This document shows positions 1 through 11,783 of a stretch of 64,000 bases of DNA, piece after piece. A program made the position numbers and the translations under genes. Position 1 is the first letter of the stretch. Each line of letters opens with the position of its first letter. Under the pieces are notes generated by a model, which was not told the DNA's origin, made no database searches, and saw nothing but the letters and a program-made list of their open reading frames with translations. Origin of the DNA: Hortaea werneckii (lineage: Eukaryota > Ascomycota > Dothideomycetes > Mycosphaerellales > Teratosphaeriaceae); NCBI GenBank assembly GCA_037044905.1, contig JBAOKB010000037.1:620001-684000 (forward strand), in the 5' to 3' direction.

Positions 1-12
1 AACTCCTTCTTA

Positions 13-1503
13 TTACTGCGAAAGCAAAGCACTGACCCCATCCTCATCCACCCCTGCACCTCCCGCGCCTTCCCCGAACATATCTCTGTCCAGCGCCTCA
101 TTCGAAGCCTTGTGACTCATTTTCCTGCGCTTCAACCGAGGGTCGGCGGAATTATCATCGCCATTCCCAGCCGGTATTTCACTCGAAGCCTGCCTTGTGT
201 TTCCCGAATGCTGCGGCTGCAGAGGTATAGAGGCCCCCAGGTTGTTCAGGAAGTCATTTGCAGCATTCTCTGCAGATGAGGGAAGTGGAGGACCAGTCGA
301 AAGAGCAGGGGGCGGCTCGAAAGCGGGAGGCGGCTCTTCCAGGTTTGGAGGTTGTTCTTGTAGATTCTCAGCGCCCGTTGGGTTGGCCATATCAGGCCCG
401 ATGGATGTTTCAGCCCCGTACAAAGCCGCATCGATTCCAGTGTCTGTCCCTTGATACTCGCCATTTGCAGGAGGCGGAGTAAAGCTTTCAGGCTCAGGGC
501 CTTCAGGTGGAGGGGTGAAGCCTTCCGCCTCCGGCGCTGCAGGCTCAGGCGCCGCTGCAAAGTCCTTGACCATGGTCCCGTTCTGATCTCCTGTACCCGT
601 AGAAGTGGGGGTGCCAACGGTAGGTGAGGTGGGAGCAGAAAGTCCACGCATGATACCGTCCTCTACCTCGCTTTTCTTGGCTTCTACACCTTCCTTTCGA
701 CTCTGCGTCTCTTGAGCAGCCTTTTCCTCCTCGCTCAACTTGGCACGGTTGGTAGCCACAAGCTTCTCCAACCCCTCAAGCAGCTCTCGGCGCGCGTTGA
801 TGGAGGCTTCCACCGCACCTTGCGCGCTCGCCAAATTCCGCATCAGCGCACTAAGCCGTGCGGCATGGACAGGAGGCGTGGGTAGTACCGCGTTGGGATC
901 CGTCAGTTTCGCATATTCCTTCTCTGCCGTCTCCAGCGCAGATACTTTCCCGGACTCTGCTTTATTTGCCTCCGTCTGTTTCTTCACGACGTCTTGCATC
1001 TCAGCAGGAACGGGTGCCCCGCTTCCTCCACTGCCAGCTCCATTTGACGATGCTCCAAACAGCGAACCGCCCAGCTTGCCCCCAGTCTTGGAGCTCTTGC
1101 TCTTGTCGATCTCTCCCAACGTCTTTTCTACACCTTCAAGGATCCTGCCGTCAAACACATTCCGCTGTCTCCATACCTCCACCACCCGTCTTATTTTCCC
1201 TTGCACATCTGAGCTTTGGCCCTTGTAGGCAATACCAGTCGCCTCCCCCATGAGCGGCTCGAAGGCGAGCAGGAAGTCCTGTTTTCCCCGCGCGCGAGAC
1301 TGCTGAACAACCTCGTTGGCCAGGTAAATGAGCACTAGGCGTTTGTTTGGCGGCGAAGCTTGGAGCCGCTCAAGCCATAAGTTGGCTGTCGAGGGAGCAT
1401 GACGGCGGTGGAACATGATCCATTGTGCATTGGCGACAATCGAGTCCTGGGTTTCATTCAAAGAGGAGAGCTTGGCGCGAACAGCGTCTGGCGAGTAAGC
1501 CAT
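13..1503 (-). CDS. RTT103: Rtt103-like CID (CTD-interacting domain) protein
   Basis: Single-exon gene of 496 residues. Residues 1-132 form a CID/RPR domain: a helical repeat beginning MAYSPDAVRAKLSSLNETQD, with the conserved LIYLANEVVQQS and VVEVWRQRNVF segments. This fold binds the Ser2-phosphorylated C-terminal domain of RNA polymerase II. In yeast, Rtt103 does this at gene 3' ends and recruits the Rat1 exonuclease for termination. Residues about 170-285 look coiled-coil and charged. Residues 310-420 are Pro/Glu-rich and disordered. The tail has a basic cluster (RLKRRKMSHK) that could be a nuclear localisation signal. It is divergent from the clathrin light chain gene, across about 515 bp. 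The length is near that of Pezizomycotina Rtt103 proteins. The CID assignment is firm; the Rtt103 name rests on the domain plus the coiled coil, since other CID proteins (Pcf11, Nrd1) carry different C-terminal domains. Confidence 0.85.
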   Translation of the reverse strand: MAYSPDAVRAKLSSLNETQDSIVANAQWIMFHRRHAPSTANLWLERLQASPPNKRLVLIYLANEVVQQSRARGKQDFLLAFEPLMGEATGIAYKGQSSDVQGKIRRVVEVWRQRNVFDGRILEGVEKTLGEIDKSKSSKTGGKLGGSLFGASSNGAGSGGSGAPVPAEMQDVVKKQTEANKAESGKVSALETAEKEYAKLTDPNAVLPTPPVHAARLSALMRNLASAQGAVEASINARRELLEGLEKLVATNRAKLSEEEKAAQETQSRKEGVEAKKSEVEDGIMRGLSAPTSPTVGTPTSTGTGDQNGTMVKDFAAAPEPAAPEAEGFTPPPEGPEPESFTPPPANGEYQGTDTGIDAALYGAETSIGPDMANPTGAENLQEQPPNLEEPPPAFEPPPALSTGPPLPSSAENAANDFLNNLGASIPLQPQHSGNTRQASSEIPAGNGDDNSADPRLKRRKMSHKASNEALDRDMFGEGAGGAGVDEDGVSALLSQ

Positions 1504-2018
1504 GATGAGCGACGGCCTTGAGCAGGCGATAGCACGCGGTGGTAGAAATCCGGGAGAAGACCAGTACTATGTCATTGCTTATCACGTCGCTATGCGCATT
1601 CAGACGAGCTTTTTGCAACGAAAGGTGAATAGACAAAGATACTGCAGTAATAAGGCAACTTGAACTGTCTTGCTGGTTGCTCGCGAAAGTTGAAGCTTGG
1701 GGCTGGAGGAGATGCCATGTGCGAACGACGCTAGTGGATCGGGACAGCCCGGACCTGGAGTCTGGCAGCCGCTGGGCTCGTTGCGATGGGTTGGCTCGGG
1801 CTCGATGGAAGCTGGCCATTGGAGACGTTGTTGCAAGCATTCACTTGCTGTACATCCCACGCTGAGTATCCAACAAGCCTACATTGACCTTACGTCTTGT
1901 CCGATAGCCCGTCAGAGCCAGCAGAGGAGTCGACACCAATTCTGAGTTGCGTCTTCGCCTCATAACAAGCGACCGCGATATAGGAGGCGAGCTCGAGCCC
2001 CAACAGGCATCAGCGACC
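1504..2018. promoter_or_regulatory. Shared upstream region of RTT103 and clathrin light chain
   Basis: This 515-bp gap lies between two divergent genes, so it should hold both promoters and 5' UTRs. I see no convincing TATA box or conserved operator, and the short open frames here overlap on both strands without family resemblance. Confidence 0.5.
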
Positions 2019-2861
2019 ATGGCAGACCGATTCCCTTCCCTAGACGAGTTCGATGCGGGTAAGCGATGGTGATTGTTACTGCTGCTGGTACCAGCTCAGA
2101 TGACTGACAACGTTGCAGGCCAAACCGAACCTCAAGGCCAACCAAACGTCGACACTCCCACTGATGAGCCCTCCGACTTCCTTGCCCGTGAACGTGCAGC
2201 GCTCGGAGACGATGCACAGCAGTTCGCGACACCCGAAGACAATGTTGCAACTGCTGAAGAGGGTGACGCCGGCGACGATCTCCTGGGAGGCGGCGGTGAT
2301 GCCGCACCCTCTGCACCCACAAATGGCGCAGATGCAGACAATGACATGATGGGAGACTTCGAGAACTCTTTCCCGGCTGTTGACACTCAGAATGAAGGCG
2401 TCGCACCTGGCGGCACCATCACGGGCTCGACTCTTCCTTACATGCCTCCCACGACCTCGAGCTACTCGGCACCAAATGCTGAAGAGGAGGGCGAGCCTGA
2501 GGCGGTGAGGGAATGGAGGGAGAAGCGCGACGCACAGATCGCTCACCGCGACGAAGTCTCAGCATCCAAGAAGGCGGAGACCGTCAAGGCGGCACAGGAA
2601 GCTATCGACGAGTTCTACGAGAACTACAACAACCGCCGGGACAAGCAAGTGGCGCAGACTCGGAAAGAAGCAGAGGAGTTTCTGGCAAAGCGTGAAGATA
2701 CGACGAGCGGCGGGACATCATGGGAGAGGATTAGTAAATTGGTAGACCTCAGCGGGAAGGGCTCCGCTGGTGGTGCGGCAGGAAGCGGCAAGGGCAAGAT
2801 GAGAGAGTTGCTGGTGGGCCTGCGGAAGGACGAGAATGCACCGGGCGCGAAGGGCTACTAA
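2019..2861 (+). CDS. CLC1: Clathrin light chain
   Basis: Two exons: 2019-2058 and 2119-2861, giving 260 residues. The 60-nt intron starts GTAAGC and ends TTGCAG and splits a Gly codon. This restores the hallmark N-terminus MADRFPSLDEFDAGQTE, which is why this start and splice were chosen. The light chain binds the clathrin heavy chain hub and regulates triskelion assembly in endocytic and trans-Golgi coats. The first 130 residues are acidic and disordered. Residues about 145-215 (EAVREWREKRDAQIAHRDE onward) form the charged helix expected for heavy-chain binding, followed by a Gly-rich linker and a conserved basic tail. An early intron after about 13 codons is common in fungal light-chain genes. 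Confidence 0.93.
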
Positions 2862-3475
2862 GAATGATGCTGCGAAGGAGGGAAAGAGGGCAGTGGGCAT
2901 GCTTTGGACTGCATGGCTACAGCTGGCGTTCAGGAGGCGCTGCGGACATGCGGTTCGGTGTTGGCTCCGGGAGGATTGCTGAGTAGGATAGATGATTGTA
3001 CCAATATACTGCGGCTTCTGTGGACCATGACTGATTCCTTCGGTACGTCGGATGCTTCCAATTCCCACAGCCCCTGTCATTGTTCGGCCGCAACGAACGT
3101 TGGCCATCATGACGCACGTGATATCGCGCGTCGTTCAACGCTTCGGCCCGCAGTGAGGTCACAGATCCGTATGCACCTCGATCTCCGAGATGATGGTCTA
3201 GTCGACGCTTCTCCCAACAACGACGCTTGCTTTTTGTCCAAAGGGCCTGTCTCGCGCACAGAGTTCGTGGACCAAGCGGGATTCTTTCGCAGTGAGGGAG
3301 GCGATTGGAATACGTGCTGGACAACAAGCACGAAGCCGAGGCACAAGGAAAAGTTACAGCAATGCAGGCATCATTCGCGAGACCGAGCTGCAACAGGAGG
3401 TAGCTTTGTAAGAGAACAGGAAATCTATTTTGATTAGAAAAGAAACGGTAGTCAGGGGCGAGAGTGACTATCGCC
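2862..3475. other. Intergenic, no gene seen
   Basis: Holds the clathrin light chain 3' region and the promoter side of the ABC transporter. The open frames on both strands are mutual shadows with no recognisable domain. Confidence 0.5.
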
Positions 3476-5941
3476 ATGGCGCTACCAACACAACGCATGC
3501 TCGCGCATCGAGCCTGGGACAGTCTGGGAAACGGAGCTCTCTTTACGACGAGAATATGGACACCCCAGACGCAGTCAGGAGCTTTGGGACGCATTCAGTC
3601 ACTTGCACAGCGAGGGCTACAGTCGCGCTGTCTTCACAACATACGTGCCAACCAATGTCGACCTTCGCTGGTGCGCCAACTCCCAGCGCGCAGTATAGAA
3701 ACCCGCCGCGTTCTTCAGACCTCGCAAAAGTCACAACAGGAGGCCCCACCGCCGGCCAAACGAGACCAGGTCGCCTCTTCCGATCCCGCCGATCACGACG
3801 AGGATGACCATCTCGACGGCGATGGCTTCAAGCGCACCGAACGCGCCGCCCAAGCCAGCAAGCTCAACCTCAGCGCCAAACTATCCAAGCAGTCCGACGA
3901 TGGGAAGTCCGGCGGAACCTGGCGTGAAATCGTACGGCTTATGATGATCGCGCGGCCGGAGCTGAAACATCTTAGTTGGGCTTTCCTTTTCCTCCTTATC
4001 AGCAGCAGTATCAGCATGAGCGTGCCGTTCAGCATAGGGAAGATCATGGACCAGGCCGCCTCGGAAGGGGACAAGCTCTTTGGATTGGAGCCTACTCATT
4101 TCTTCCTCGCACTAGGCGCTCTGTTGGCAACAGGTGCAGCGGCAAACTACGGTCGTATCATCATCCTCAGGATTGTCGGCGAGCGCATCGTCACCAAGCT
4201 TCGTTCCCACCTTTTCAAGAGAACTTTCGTACAGAATGCCGAGTTTTTCGACGCCAACCGCGTGGGAGACCTGATCTCACGATTGGGCAGCGACACGATC
4301 ATTGTCGGCAAGTCCATCACGCAGAACGTCTCGGACGGCTTGCGTAGTCTTGTCTCTGCTACGGCCGGCTTTACGCTAATGGCATATGTCTCTGTCAAGC
4401 TCACCGGCGTGCTGGCTTTGTGCTTCCCGCCTGTCGCCCTGGGAGCCTTTCTCTACGGTCGCGCTATCCGGAATCTGAGTCGAAGGATCCAAAAGAACCT
4501 CGGTACTCTCACCAAAATTGCAGAGGAGAGGCTGGGTAATGTCAGGACTTCGCAAGCATTTGCAGGCGAACTACAGGAAGTGCATCGGTATAATCAACAG
4601 GTGCGGAAGATTTTCACTCTGGGTCGACGAGAGGCGTTCATCTCTGCCAGCTTCTTCTCCGCCAGCGGGTTCATGGGTAATATGACTTTCCTTGCCGTGT
4701 TATGGGTCGGTGGAGGTATGGTGAAGAACGGCGGCATCACCATTGGTGAGCTGAGTTCTTTCCTGATGTATACCGCCTACGCCGGCTCCTCGCTCTTCGG
4801 TCTCTCGGGATTCTACTCGGAGCTGATGAAAGGTGTGGGTGCTGCGTCTCGTCTCTTCGAGCTTCAGGACAGGAAAGCGGAGATTTCACCTACCAAGGGC
4901 GATCGTGTCCTTTCCGCCCGTGGAACGATTGATTTCCAGGGCGTGAGCTTCTCATATCCGACACGCCCGGCCGTGAGTATCTTCAACGACCTCACCTTCA
5001 AGATCCCTCAGGGCAACAATGTGGCCATTGTCGCGCCTTCAGGAGCCGGCAAGTCGACTGTGGCCTCTCTACTTCTGCGCTTCTACCAGCCCTCTTCTGG
5101 TACGATCAGCATCGGCGGCAGGGACATTGGCACGATGAACCCCAAGCAGCTACGCCGAAAGATTGGATACGTAGGCCAAGAGCCAGTGTTGTTCAGTGGC
5201 ACTATTGCAGAGAACATCGCCTATGGTCGACCGATGGCGTCAAGAAGCGAGATTGTCTCGGCAGCAAGACAGGCGAACTGTCAATTCATCTCCGATTTCC
5301 CAGATGGCCTTGAGACGTTTGTGGGAAGTCGAGGTACTCAGCTGAGCGGTGGACAGAAGCAAAGAGTAAGTTGAGAGACTAAGACTGGTATGGACCGGAT
5401 CACGTAGCTGACATGCTTTTTAATTTAGATCGCCATCGCTCGTGCCCTATTGAAGAACCCAGATATTCTCATTCTCGACGAAGCCACATCTGCGTTGGAT
5501 GCCGAGAGCGAAACTCTAGTCAACCAAGCATTGGCTCGTATGTTGCAGGGCAACAACACCACTATCTCTATCGCCCACCGATTGTCCACCATCCAGCGTT
5601 CCGACTTCATCATCTGCATCGGCTCGGACGGCAGAGTTGCTCAGACGGGCCCATACGCCGAGCTCAGCCAGGACAAGGAAGGCGCGTTTGCTAAGCTCAT
5701 GGAGTGGCAGATGTCAGGGGGAAGCATGCCCACTAGGAGTCTCGGACAGCCGAGCCATGGCAATCTCGAGGAAGGCGAAGGCCAGCTCACTGAAGAGGAG
5801 CGCATGCAGAGACGGCTGGAAGAGCATGATGCGGAAGACCGTGTCGACGGCGAGGAAGTTGGCCATGGGACGAAAGTCAGAGGCGATCAGGAGACTGCTG
5901 CGGAAGCGACAGTTGAGCGGAGTAAGCCTGCTGGCAAGTAA
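3476..5941 (+). CDS. MDL1: Mitochondrial half-size ABC transporter, Mdl1/ABCB10 type
   Basis: Two exons, 3476-5365 and 5429-5941, give 800 residues. The 63-nt intron (GTAAGT...TTTAG) interrupts the signature, and splicing restores LSGGQKQR-IAIARALL. The first true ATG is 3476. The N-terminus is Arg/Ser-rich and lacks acidic residues, as expected of a mitochondrial presequence. An ABC membrane domain with about six helices follows (roughly residues 165-450). In the nucleotide-binding domain I see Walker A APSGAGKST (Lys526), signature LSGGQ at 623-627, and Walker B ILILDE (Asp647, Glu648) followed by ATSALD. Yeast Mdl1 exports peptides made by matrix proteolysis and is 695 residues long. The extra length here is the presequence and an acidic C-terminal tail after about residue 720. 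Mdl2 is a less likely alternative. Confidence 0.88.
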
Positions 5942-6424
5942 TATCGCAATGTTTCGGTAGCAATATTCGAGTCGCGAACGGTTTCTCTTCCTATGGCGAG
6001 GGGTTCGGGTGTTGTAAAGAAAGGTTTTGCAGGGGATTTGGTAATTGCACAGGTGTGCTCTTGAGTGATCAAGGCAGGATTGCAGGACTACATGGAAGCA
6101 CCTATCTCCTTTTAGACATAAATACTTCATGTAAGAGATCTCATCTCAAACTCAATCAAAAGAAGCATTGCAAATCCAGGCTAGAGTCGTGTCAAACGCA
6201 AGAGTGAAGGAGACTGCAGACAGATACGCGGCATGAAGCCAGTGTATGTTCCCCGACCCACGGTTGGAATTCTGGGGTGATTGAATTGGTATTCATACAT
6301 AGATAAATGGTGGCCTATGTCCCCACCCTTCCTCATGAAAGTGTGTTCAAAGAATCGAAAAGGTTCTCATGACTTATTACGAGATGATGCCAATAAAATA
6401 TGCCCCTCACTCTATCTCCACATC
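5942..6424. other. Convergent 3' intergenic region, no gene seen
   Basis: Lies between the 3' ends of two convergent genes. Nothing beyond probable 3' UTRs. Confidence 0.5.
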
Positions 6425-7723
6425 TTACAAACCCTGCTGCGCAAGGAAGTCCATGATATAATCAAAGGCGCCCTGGGCGGCGTAGTGGAAGTTCAGCCCG
6501 TGGCCGCACACGGGGGCCAGGTAGGTTCCGAACTTGTCGTCGGACAGCTGCGGGTACAGGGCCTTGACCGCCTGCGCCTTGTTGGCCGGCGCGCTGCAGT
6601 TGCCGAAGCAGAACGGGAAGTCCTCGTGTCCGTCCACCACGGCGACGGGGCCGTTAAACTGCGTCGCTGGCGCGGCTGCCATGCCCTGCGTGAACAGCTC
6701 ACCGAAGGTCACCGAGCCCTTGGTCAGCTCGGCGAGCTTAAGGATCGAAGGGTCGAAGCCCGGTGCGCGGAAGAAGCCGATCTGTTGCGAGATGATGTTC
6801 GACGAGACGAGGTAGCCGTTGGAGAGCTGGAAGAAACGCGAAGGCTGGTTCTCGTTCGCGATGGCGAGGTTAAGGCCCTGGAGGAAAGCCGCTACCGCTG
6901 TTGTGTTGGTCGAGAAGCCGGTCAAGATGGCGGCTTCCAGCGTCGAGGGGTATTGCGCGGTGATGGCTTCGGTGACTAGAGAGAGGAATGCGGGTTAGTA
7001 AATTGAAGGTGGATCCAATGCGCTGCGCTGCTGGGGAGACTCACTGATGCTACCGAAGCTGTGTCCAACACCAACGACCTTTTCAAACGCCTTGTTGGCG
7101 AAGCTGCCCTCCTTCAGCATCGTGGCGAAGTTGTGGGCGATCTCAATCTCGAGCGCGGTTTGCACCACCTCGATCGCGTCTGGCTTCTCGCTCTTGCCTA
7201 CACCGAGACGGTCGTAGAAGAAGGCTGCGTATCCAGCTTCGACTGCACTATCCACATACGAGTAGTCGGAAGTGAAGTCCCAGTAGTAGCGGTCAAAGCC
7301 AATGCCATGGGTTAGGAGTTGGACGCTCTTTGGCACGCTGCCGTCAGCAGGCACACAGAGGGTTGCGCCAATCGAGTATGTTCCATTGACAGTGTTTTCG
7401 CCAGCAATAATAGACGGCAAGAAGTTGGCACCCGGGGTCACGTAGTCGAGGAAGGTCTCGGTAACTTGCGACTGGTTTTCCGGGAGCTGGTAGTTGAACT
7501 TCACATTTTTGCTGGTGCTGGCCTGGACCGGGACGATGCCAGAAACGCACTCTGCTTTACCGCCACGGGAAGTGCTGTGTTCCGGGAATTTGAACCCAGC
7601 GCCGGAGAGGTTGTTGGAGCTATCCGAGGCCAAGGGAAAGATCGAAGAGATCAAGTTCGAGGGGAACACGTGCTCAGCGCTGACCGCGGTGGCGGCAGCG
7701 AGAGGGATGAAGGCGCTTCTCAT
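6425..7723 (-). CDS. Secreted alpha/beta hydrolase
   Basis: Two exons on the minus strand, 7723-7045 and 6975-6425, give 409 residues. The 69-nt intron (GTGAGT...CTCTAG) lies immediately after the nucleophile elbow. The protein starts MRSAFIPLAAATAVSAEHV, a probable signal peptide cleaved after about residue 16. The fold shows the LLTHGIGFDRYYWDF oxyanion-side loop, the nucleophile elbow GHSFGS (Ser223), an acidic candidate in VVDGHEDFPF (Asp341), and CGHGLN (His385), so the triad appears complete. Several NxS/T sites suggest glycosylation. Two Cys before the His (GNCS, PVCG) may form a disulphide. The substrate cannot be told from sequence; an ester or lipid hydrolase is likely. It is convergent with the ABC transporter. 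Confidence 0.85.
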
Positions 7724-9630
7724 CGTGTTTTGTAGAGAGTGAAATGAGATAGGGAAAGAATGCGTTGAATGAAGGAGAGAGGGAAAACGGGGGTCTAGGG
7801 AAGATGTTGCGAAGAGGAAAGATCTATCATATTTACCCCAATTGACAGTGCTATGAGCTTAGTAGTAGCATCGTCTCCGGGTCTCAGTAGGAGATAGGTC
7901 CAAAGGAGGATAGTTCGCACCAGATGACATGGGTATAAGCCAAAGGCGTGCTGACTAGTTAGGAACAGAGTCTTTCGCGGGAAGACTATCATTATTGCAG
8001 GCGGGTCATCACGGTGTGATGATTTGAGATGTGAAGTTGGAAGCTCACGTCCGTGCGGTACCGAAGCTGTCAATATTTCCTGAAAAGGTTCCTAGTTTTG
8101 CTAGTCTCGCTAGGCCAGGGAACGCGATTCAGTAGGTTTCAGTAGACTCCGTGGCCGTCGTCATTTCGTCGACTCTAACCGACTTAAACTCGCCGATTTT
8201 AATTGCATTGTTGCCTTACTAGCCCCGCCGACTGGCTGTGCTGGCAGCCTTACAACGGACGGCATGACTACCGAGGAGATCTGTACCGGCATGCTTCTGG
8301 GGCGAAATTATCAAGTGGAGACTCTCTGGACATATCACAGCGAGCACAGTCAGATCCCTGGAAGGTAATTTGTAAAACGTCCCTGTTACCGAACTGGTCT
8401 AGCTCAAGAAGTATTCACAAATATTCCGAGGTCTTGGCATTCCCTATTCGACTTCATGAAGGGGTCGTTTCCATTGCGTTTGCACCCTCACGGTCGGCGG
8501 ATACACGTGCGAAGTCTGGAAAGACCTCCATCCTGACCTCTCGAGCTGAACCGCGGCGCCGATGATATCGGGTGTCTTGGATCTTCGCAAGGCACGGCAT
8601 GCCACTCACAGTGACATCTTATTCATCCGTGCTGCTCACTGCATCAGACCGCGAGCGCGGCTCTCCCCCTAGAATTGCCGTATACCCGACACAGTTGATT
8701 GTACACACAACAAACAAGCAGACCTTGACGCAAAAATCAGGCCACCACACAAGGCTGATGAGCGTGGGATTTGGGCGCTGACAGTGCAGAAGGCGTCTTC
8801 TCATTGGCCATCCTGACAACACCTGCCGTGTTTCCCAAAAGTACATTGCCAACGTCACAGAACGCAGATGGGTCATGTGGGCTTATTGAAGCCCGCTTCT
8901 CAACCCTCCTTGCTCATTATTGCTTTTGCTGAGCCGAAAACACGGCATTGTAGCTTGCATGGAACGGCGACGGTATGACGGCATTTGGATAATGCCTTCC
9001 ACATGCATTGATACCCGCGTAGACATATGGTGATGTGGACTAAAGTCCTTGAAAGCTACAGACTAAAAATATACGGAGTGTGCTGTGTCAATAAGACTTG
9101 TCCTCATTTACAGGTCTGACTGCTGAGAGATAGTGCCACAGAAGCTTCTCCCAAATAGTCTCGACACGGCATATTGGGCACTTGTGCGTTGGTTGCGCCT
9201 TGCTTTGCTCAATAGATGTGTTGTTGGCTTGTGCTCTGCGGTCTGTATCCCTGCTTTCTTGTCTTCAGTTCTTTGCGAAAAAGAGACCCCTTTTCTCGAC
9301 CCCCACTCAGCTTCTCAAACAGCATCAGACCCCTTAGGCGGCCAATAAAGACAGAATCACGCGTCTCTGTATCTCGGCATACTGCAACGCGGTCAGTGGT
9401 GGAAAGAAGGTTCTGCTGAATAGCAATTTCTGCGGCAAGGCCTCGCAAGGATAGGAGTTGCAACGATTGAGCTGATGTTGAAACGCATGCTGGCGGCGTC
9501 TGGAAGCAAAGCAGTGACTTCGACGAACAGAGAAGACAACGCGAATTGCTCATGCTCCAGCGTAAATCGGTCTCTCTACCAGTTTCAGCTGTACTTTCTT
9601 CTGTTGCTCTCTTGCTTCGTGAAATATGTA
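7724..9630. other. 1.9-kb stretch without a recognisable gene
   Basis: The open frames are short, overlap on both strands and show no domain, signal peptide or consistent splice chain. The right side should include the hydrolase promoter. No transposon termini or tandem repeats were seen. Confidence 0.45.
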
Positions 9631-10317
9631 TCAAGAATCCTTTACTCCTTTCGCTCTAGGTCTCGATCTTGACTCTGAGCCCGGCAGCAGCGGTGCGGAA
9701 GCAGAGCGTTGATGCGAGACAGGTGCTGTCGCATTGGAAGAAGAGAAGGCCTGCTTTTCCGTATCTTCCTTCACTCTTGTTGTCGCCACCGGCCACGACA
9801 AGGCAGGGCTACCAGCAAGGACTGGGCCACCATGGTGGCCATCATCTTCGGTGGGGGTAAGCTCAGTGTCTTTGACTGGCGTCATTTCAGACTCTTGCTC
9901 CAACCACTTGTCTATCCTGGATTTCGCCAGTGCTCCGTGATGTAGCGAATGGTTGACAGGCATGCCTCTGAAAAGACTCTCCGAGGATTGGCTTTGCGGC
10001 GGATTGGAATCGTTCACCATGTCTTTTAGCTGCAGCCGAGAGAGCGTCCCTGGAGTTATGACAGGCATACCGAGGGCCAGAGATGATGGACTGCCTTCGT
10101 CTGGCGTGTCACTCTCTTCGATAGCATGAGCGTCGGCACTCATTGGCTGAGGAAGGAAGTGATCCGCCGCATGGTCGACCAGAAGTCCTTCGTGCACGCA
10201 TTCTTCTTCTAAATGCGCAAGTCCATTTTCCGCTTCTGTTAAGGCTATATTGGCGTCTTGGATTTGTTTGGTGTAGGCGGCATTAAATTCTTCGTCCGGA
10301 TGTTCAGGCGATTGACC
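9631..10317 (-). other. Continuation of the reading frame beyond an in-frame TAA
   Basis: These 229 codons are in exactly the same frame as the gene ending at 10318 and stay open to a TGA at 9631-9633. Right after the stop the translation is acidic and helix-like (SPEHPDEEFNAAYTKQI, then ALTEAENGLAHLEEEC). It later becomes Ser/Pro-rich and disordered, ending in a basic tail. It looks like the original C-terminal part of the coiled-coil protein. A 93-nt intron could remove the stop in phase, with donor GTCAGT (G at 10337) and acceptor ATATAG (G at 10245), but no good branch site is visible. Confidence 0.45.
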
Positions 10318-11139
10318 TTAATCTTGTCGCAACTGACGATTGATCCGCTCTTCCTCAAATTCAGTCTGAAGATCTGCAAGCCGCTCTTGCAAAACTTCAA
10401 GGTCAGCAACGCTTGCGTAGTATCTTTCGAGCAGGGGATGTACGCTAGACGGGGCATCCACTTGGGAAGTTTCATTAGAGGATGCGATCTCTGAACTACG
10501 CCGTGTGAGGTTGCCTTGATCGCTTAGAGTTCGTAATGTTTCTTGAACAGCGGCAGCGAACTTCTGCTCCCGTCGTCTCAAACGAAACTGCTTGTTGCCC
10601 AACTCCCCCTCGGCCGCCGTCGATGACTCTATTTGGTCGGTGACCACTTTGATGTCTCCCTGAACTTGCTCTAGTAGTTGACTGAGAAGTTCGAGTGAAG
10701 GACCCAGAGGCACTTCGATTAGCATTTCTCTGGCCGCCTCCACGAACTTGGTCATGGAGGACTGGACGAAGCGATACTGATGCTTCCTGCATTCCCACGC
10801 GTAGTTTGCACTATCTCGAAGAACGTCCACGTCCTGACTAAGTTGGTCGAGCTTTGCTTGCTGGTTGATGACTTTCTGCGCAGCGCTTTGGAAGTGACTG
10901 TAGTCGCTGTTGGCTCGACGGTGTGGTAACCCGCGAGCAGTGCCAGCGGGACCTTCATCGCCATGGTGGTTAGGCGAAGGAAGTCGATTGGGATGGTCAT
11001 GTCCGGGTATGGGTAAGTCAGCTCTCGCTGGCGATGGATTAGGCTGCGGGCTTGATGGGTCAGCATTGGTCTCCTCAACACTGCGCGCACTATGTTGCAG
11101 TTGATATGGCGGCACTGTAGGCTCCTCTGGCTCATCCAT
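10318..11139 (-). CDS. Coiled-coil protein of unknown function, possibly truncated by a stop
   Basis: The first ATG in frame is at 11139; the upstream TTG is not a credible start. Read to the TAA at 10318 the product is 273 residues. The first 75 residues are Pro/Ser-rich and disordered. From about residue 80 there are long charged helices (AAQKVINQQAKLDQLSQDV, EMLIEVPLGPSLELLSQLLE, LEVLQERLADLQTEFEEE) typical of coiled coils. No enzyme motif is visible and I do not recognise the family. The helix is cut in mid-heptad by the TAA while the same frame stays open for 229 more codons. The true product may therefore be about 471 residues if a small intron is removed, or the allele may carry a nonsense change. 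Confidence 0.6.
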   Translation of the reverse strand: MDEPEEPTVPPYQLQHSARSVEETNADPSSPQPNPSPARADLPIPGHDHPNRLPSPNHHGDEGPAGTARGLPHRRANSDYSHFQSAAQKVINQQAKLDQLSQDVDVLRDSANYAWECRKHQYRFVQSSMTKFVEAAREMLIEVPLGPSLELLSQLLEQVQGDIKVVTDQIESSTAAEGELGNKQFRLRRREQKFAAAVQETLRTLSDQGNLTRRSSEIASSNETSQVDAPSSVHPLLERYYASVADLEVLQERLADLQTEFEEERINRQLRQD

Positions 11140-11783
11140 TCCCAATCAAGTGAGTTCGCCGTTCGTAAGTCATGTCTACTGTCACGGGGCTTCGTAACTT
11201 GTCACTCTTATGGAGCTTGGAATGGCAGGTTTGGACTGTACCACGCAGTCATTAATGCGAGGCGGGTCGCCGAGCCACATAGAGGGGTCGTCACAGATTG
11301 GTGGCAGGGAGGACAACAAGTGGAAGTCAGGGACCCAGTAGAATGTCAGTCTATCCGAACTCGTTTGTTCTTGGACACCTGAGCCACCTAAGCATGTGCA
11401 GCCTCGGGCTCAAAATTCGTGGCACAGCGAACTATACCTAGGTACACGACGCGAGACATGGGCCATGGCTTGCTGCAGCCATCCGCTATACCCTCATACG
11501 CACAACCGGGTGCATTGTACATGTCCGTGTATGAACAGATGTACTATCGATACATGCAGGATCTTACCTTGCATGCCGGCATGGAGCCAGCCTGGCGGTC
11601 ACAAGCGCATGACCTTGCTTTGCATGTATTGCATGTGGCCGGACGGTGGGTGAGTGGTGAGCGGGCGACTGGGCAGGTTGCTGAGCCTCCCACGGCGTGT
11701 TGATAAAGCTGCTGAGGAGCGGCGTGAATTCTCTATTGTGTAGGTACGATTGCAAGTGAGCCTTGCTCTAGAACAGGCGTGTA
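11140..11783. promoter_or_regulatory. Divergent upstream region
   Basis: Separates the coiled-coil gene (minus) from the DUF6590 gene (plus), so it should contain both promoters. No specific motif could be called. Short open frames here carry no domain. Confidence 0.4.

Noticed and set aside
2917..3594. 225-codon frame on the minus strand
   Set aside because: Overlaps the 5' end of the ABC transporter antisense, has no domain and is Arg/Ser/Cys random-like.
6281..6979. 232-codon plus-strand frame
   Set aside because: Antisense shadow of the second exon of the alpha/beta hydrolase, whose family and splice phase are clear.
7724..9630. Hidden multi-exon gene in the 1.9-kb gap
   Set aside because: Looked for splice chains linking short frames on both strands; no combination gave a plausible protein.
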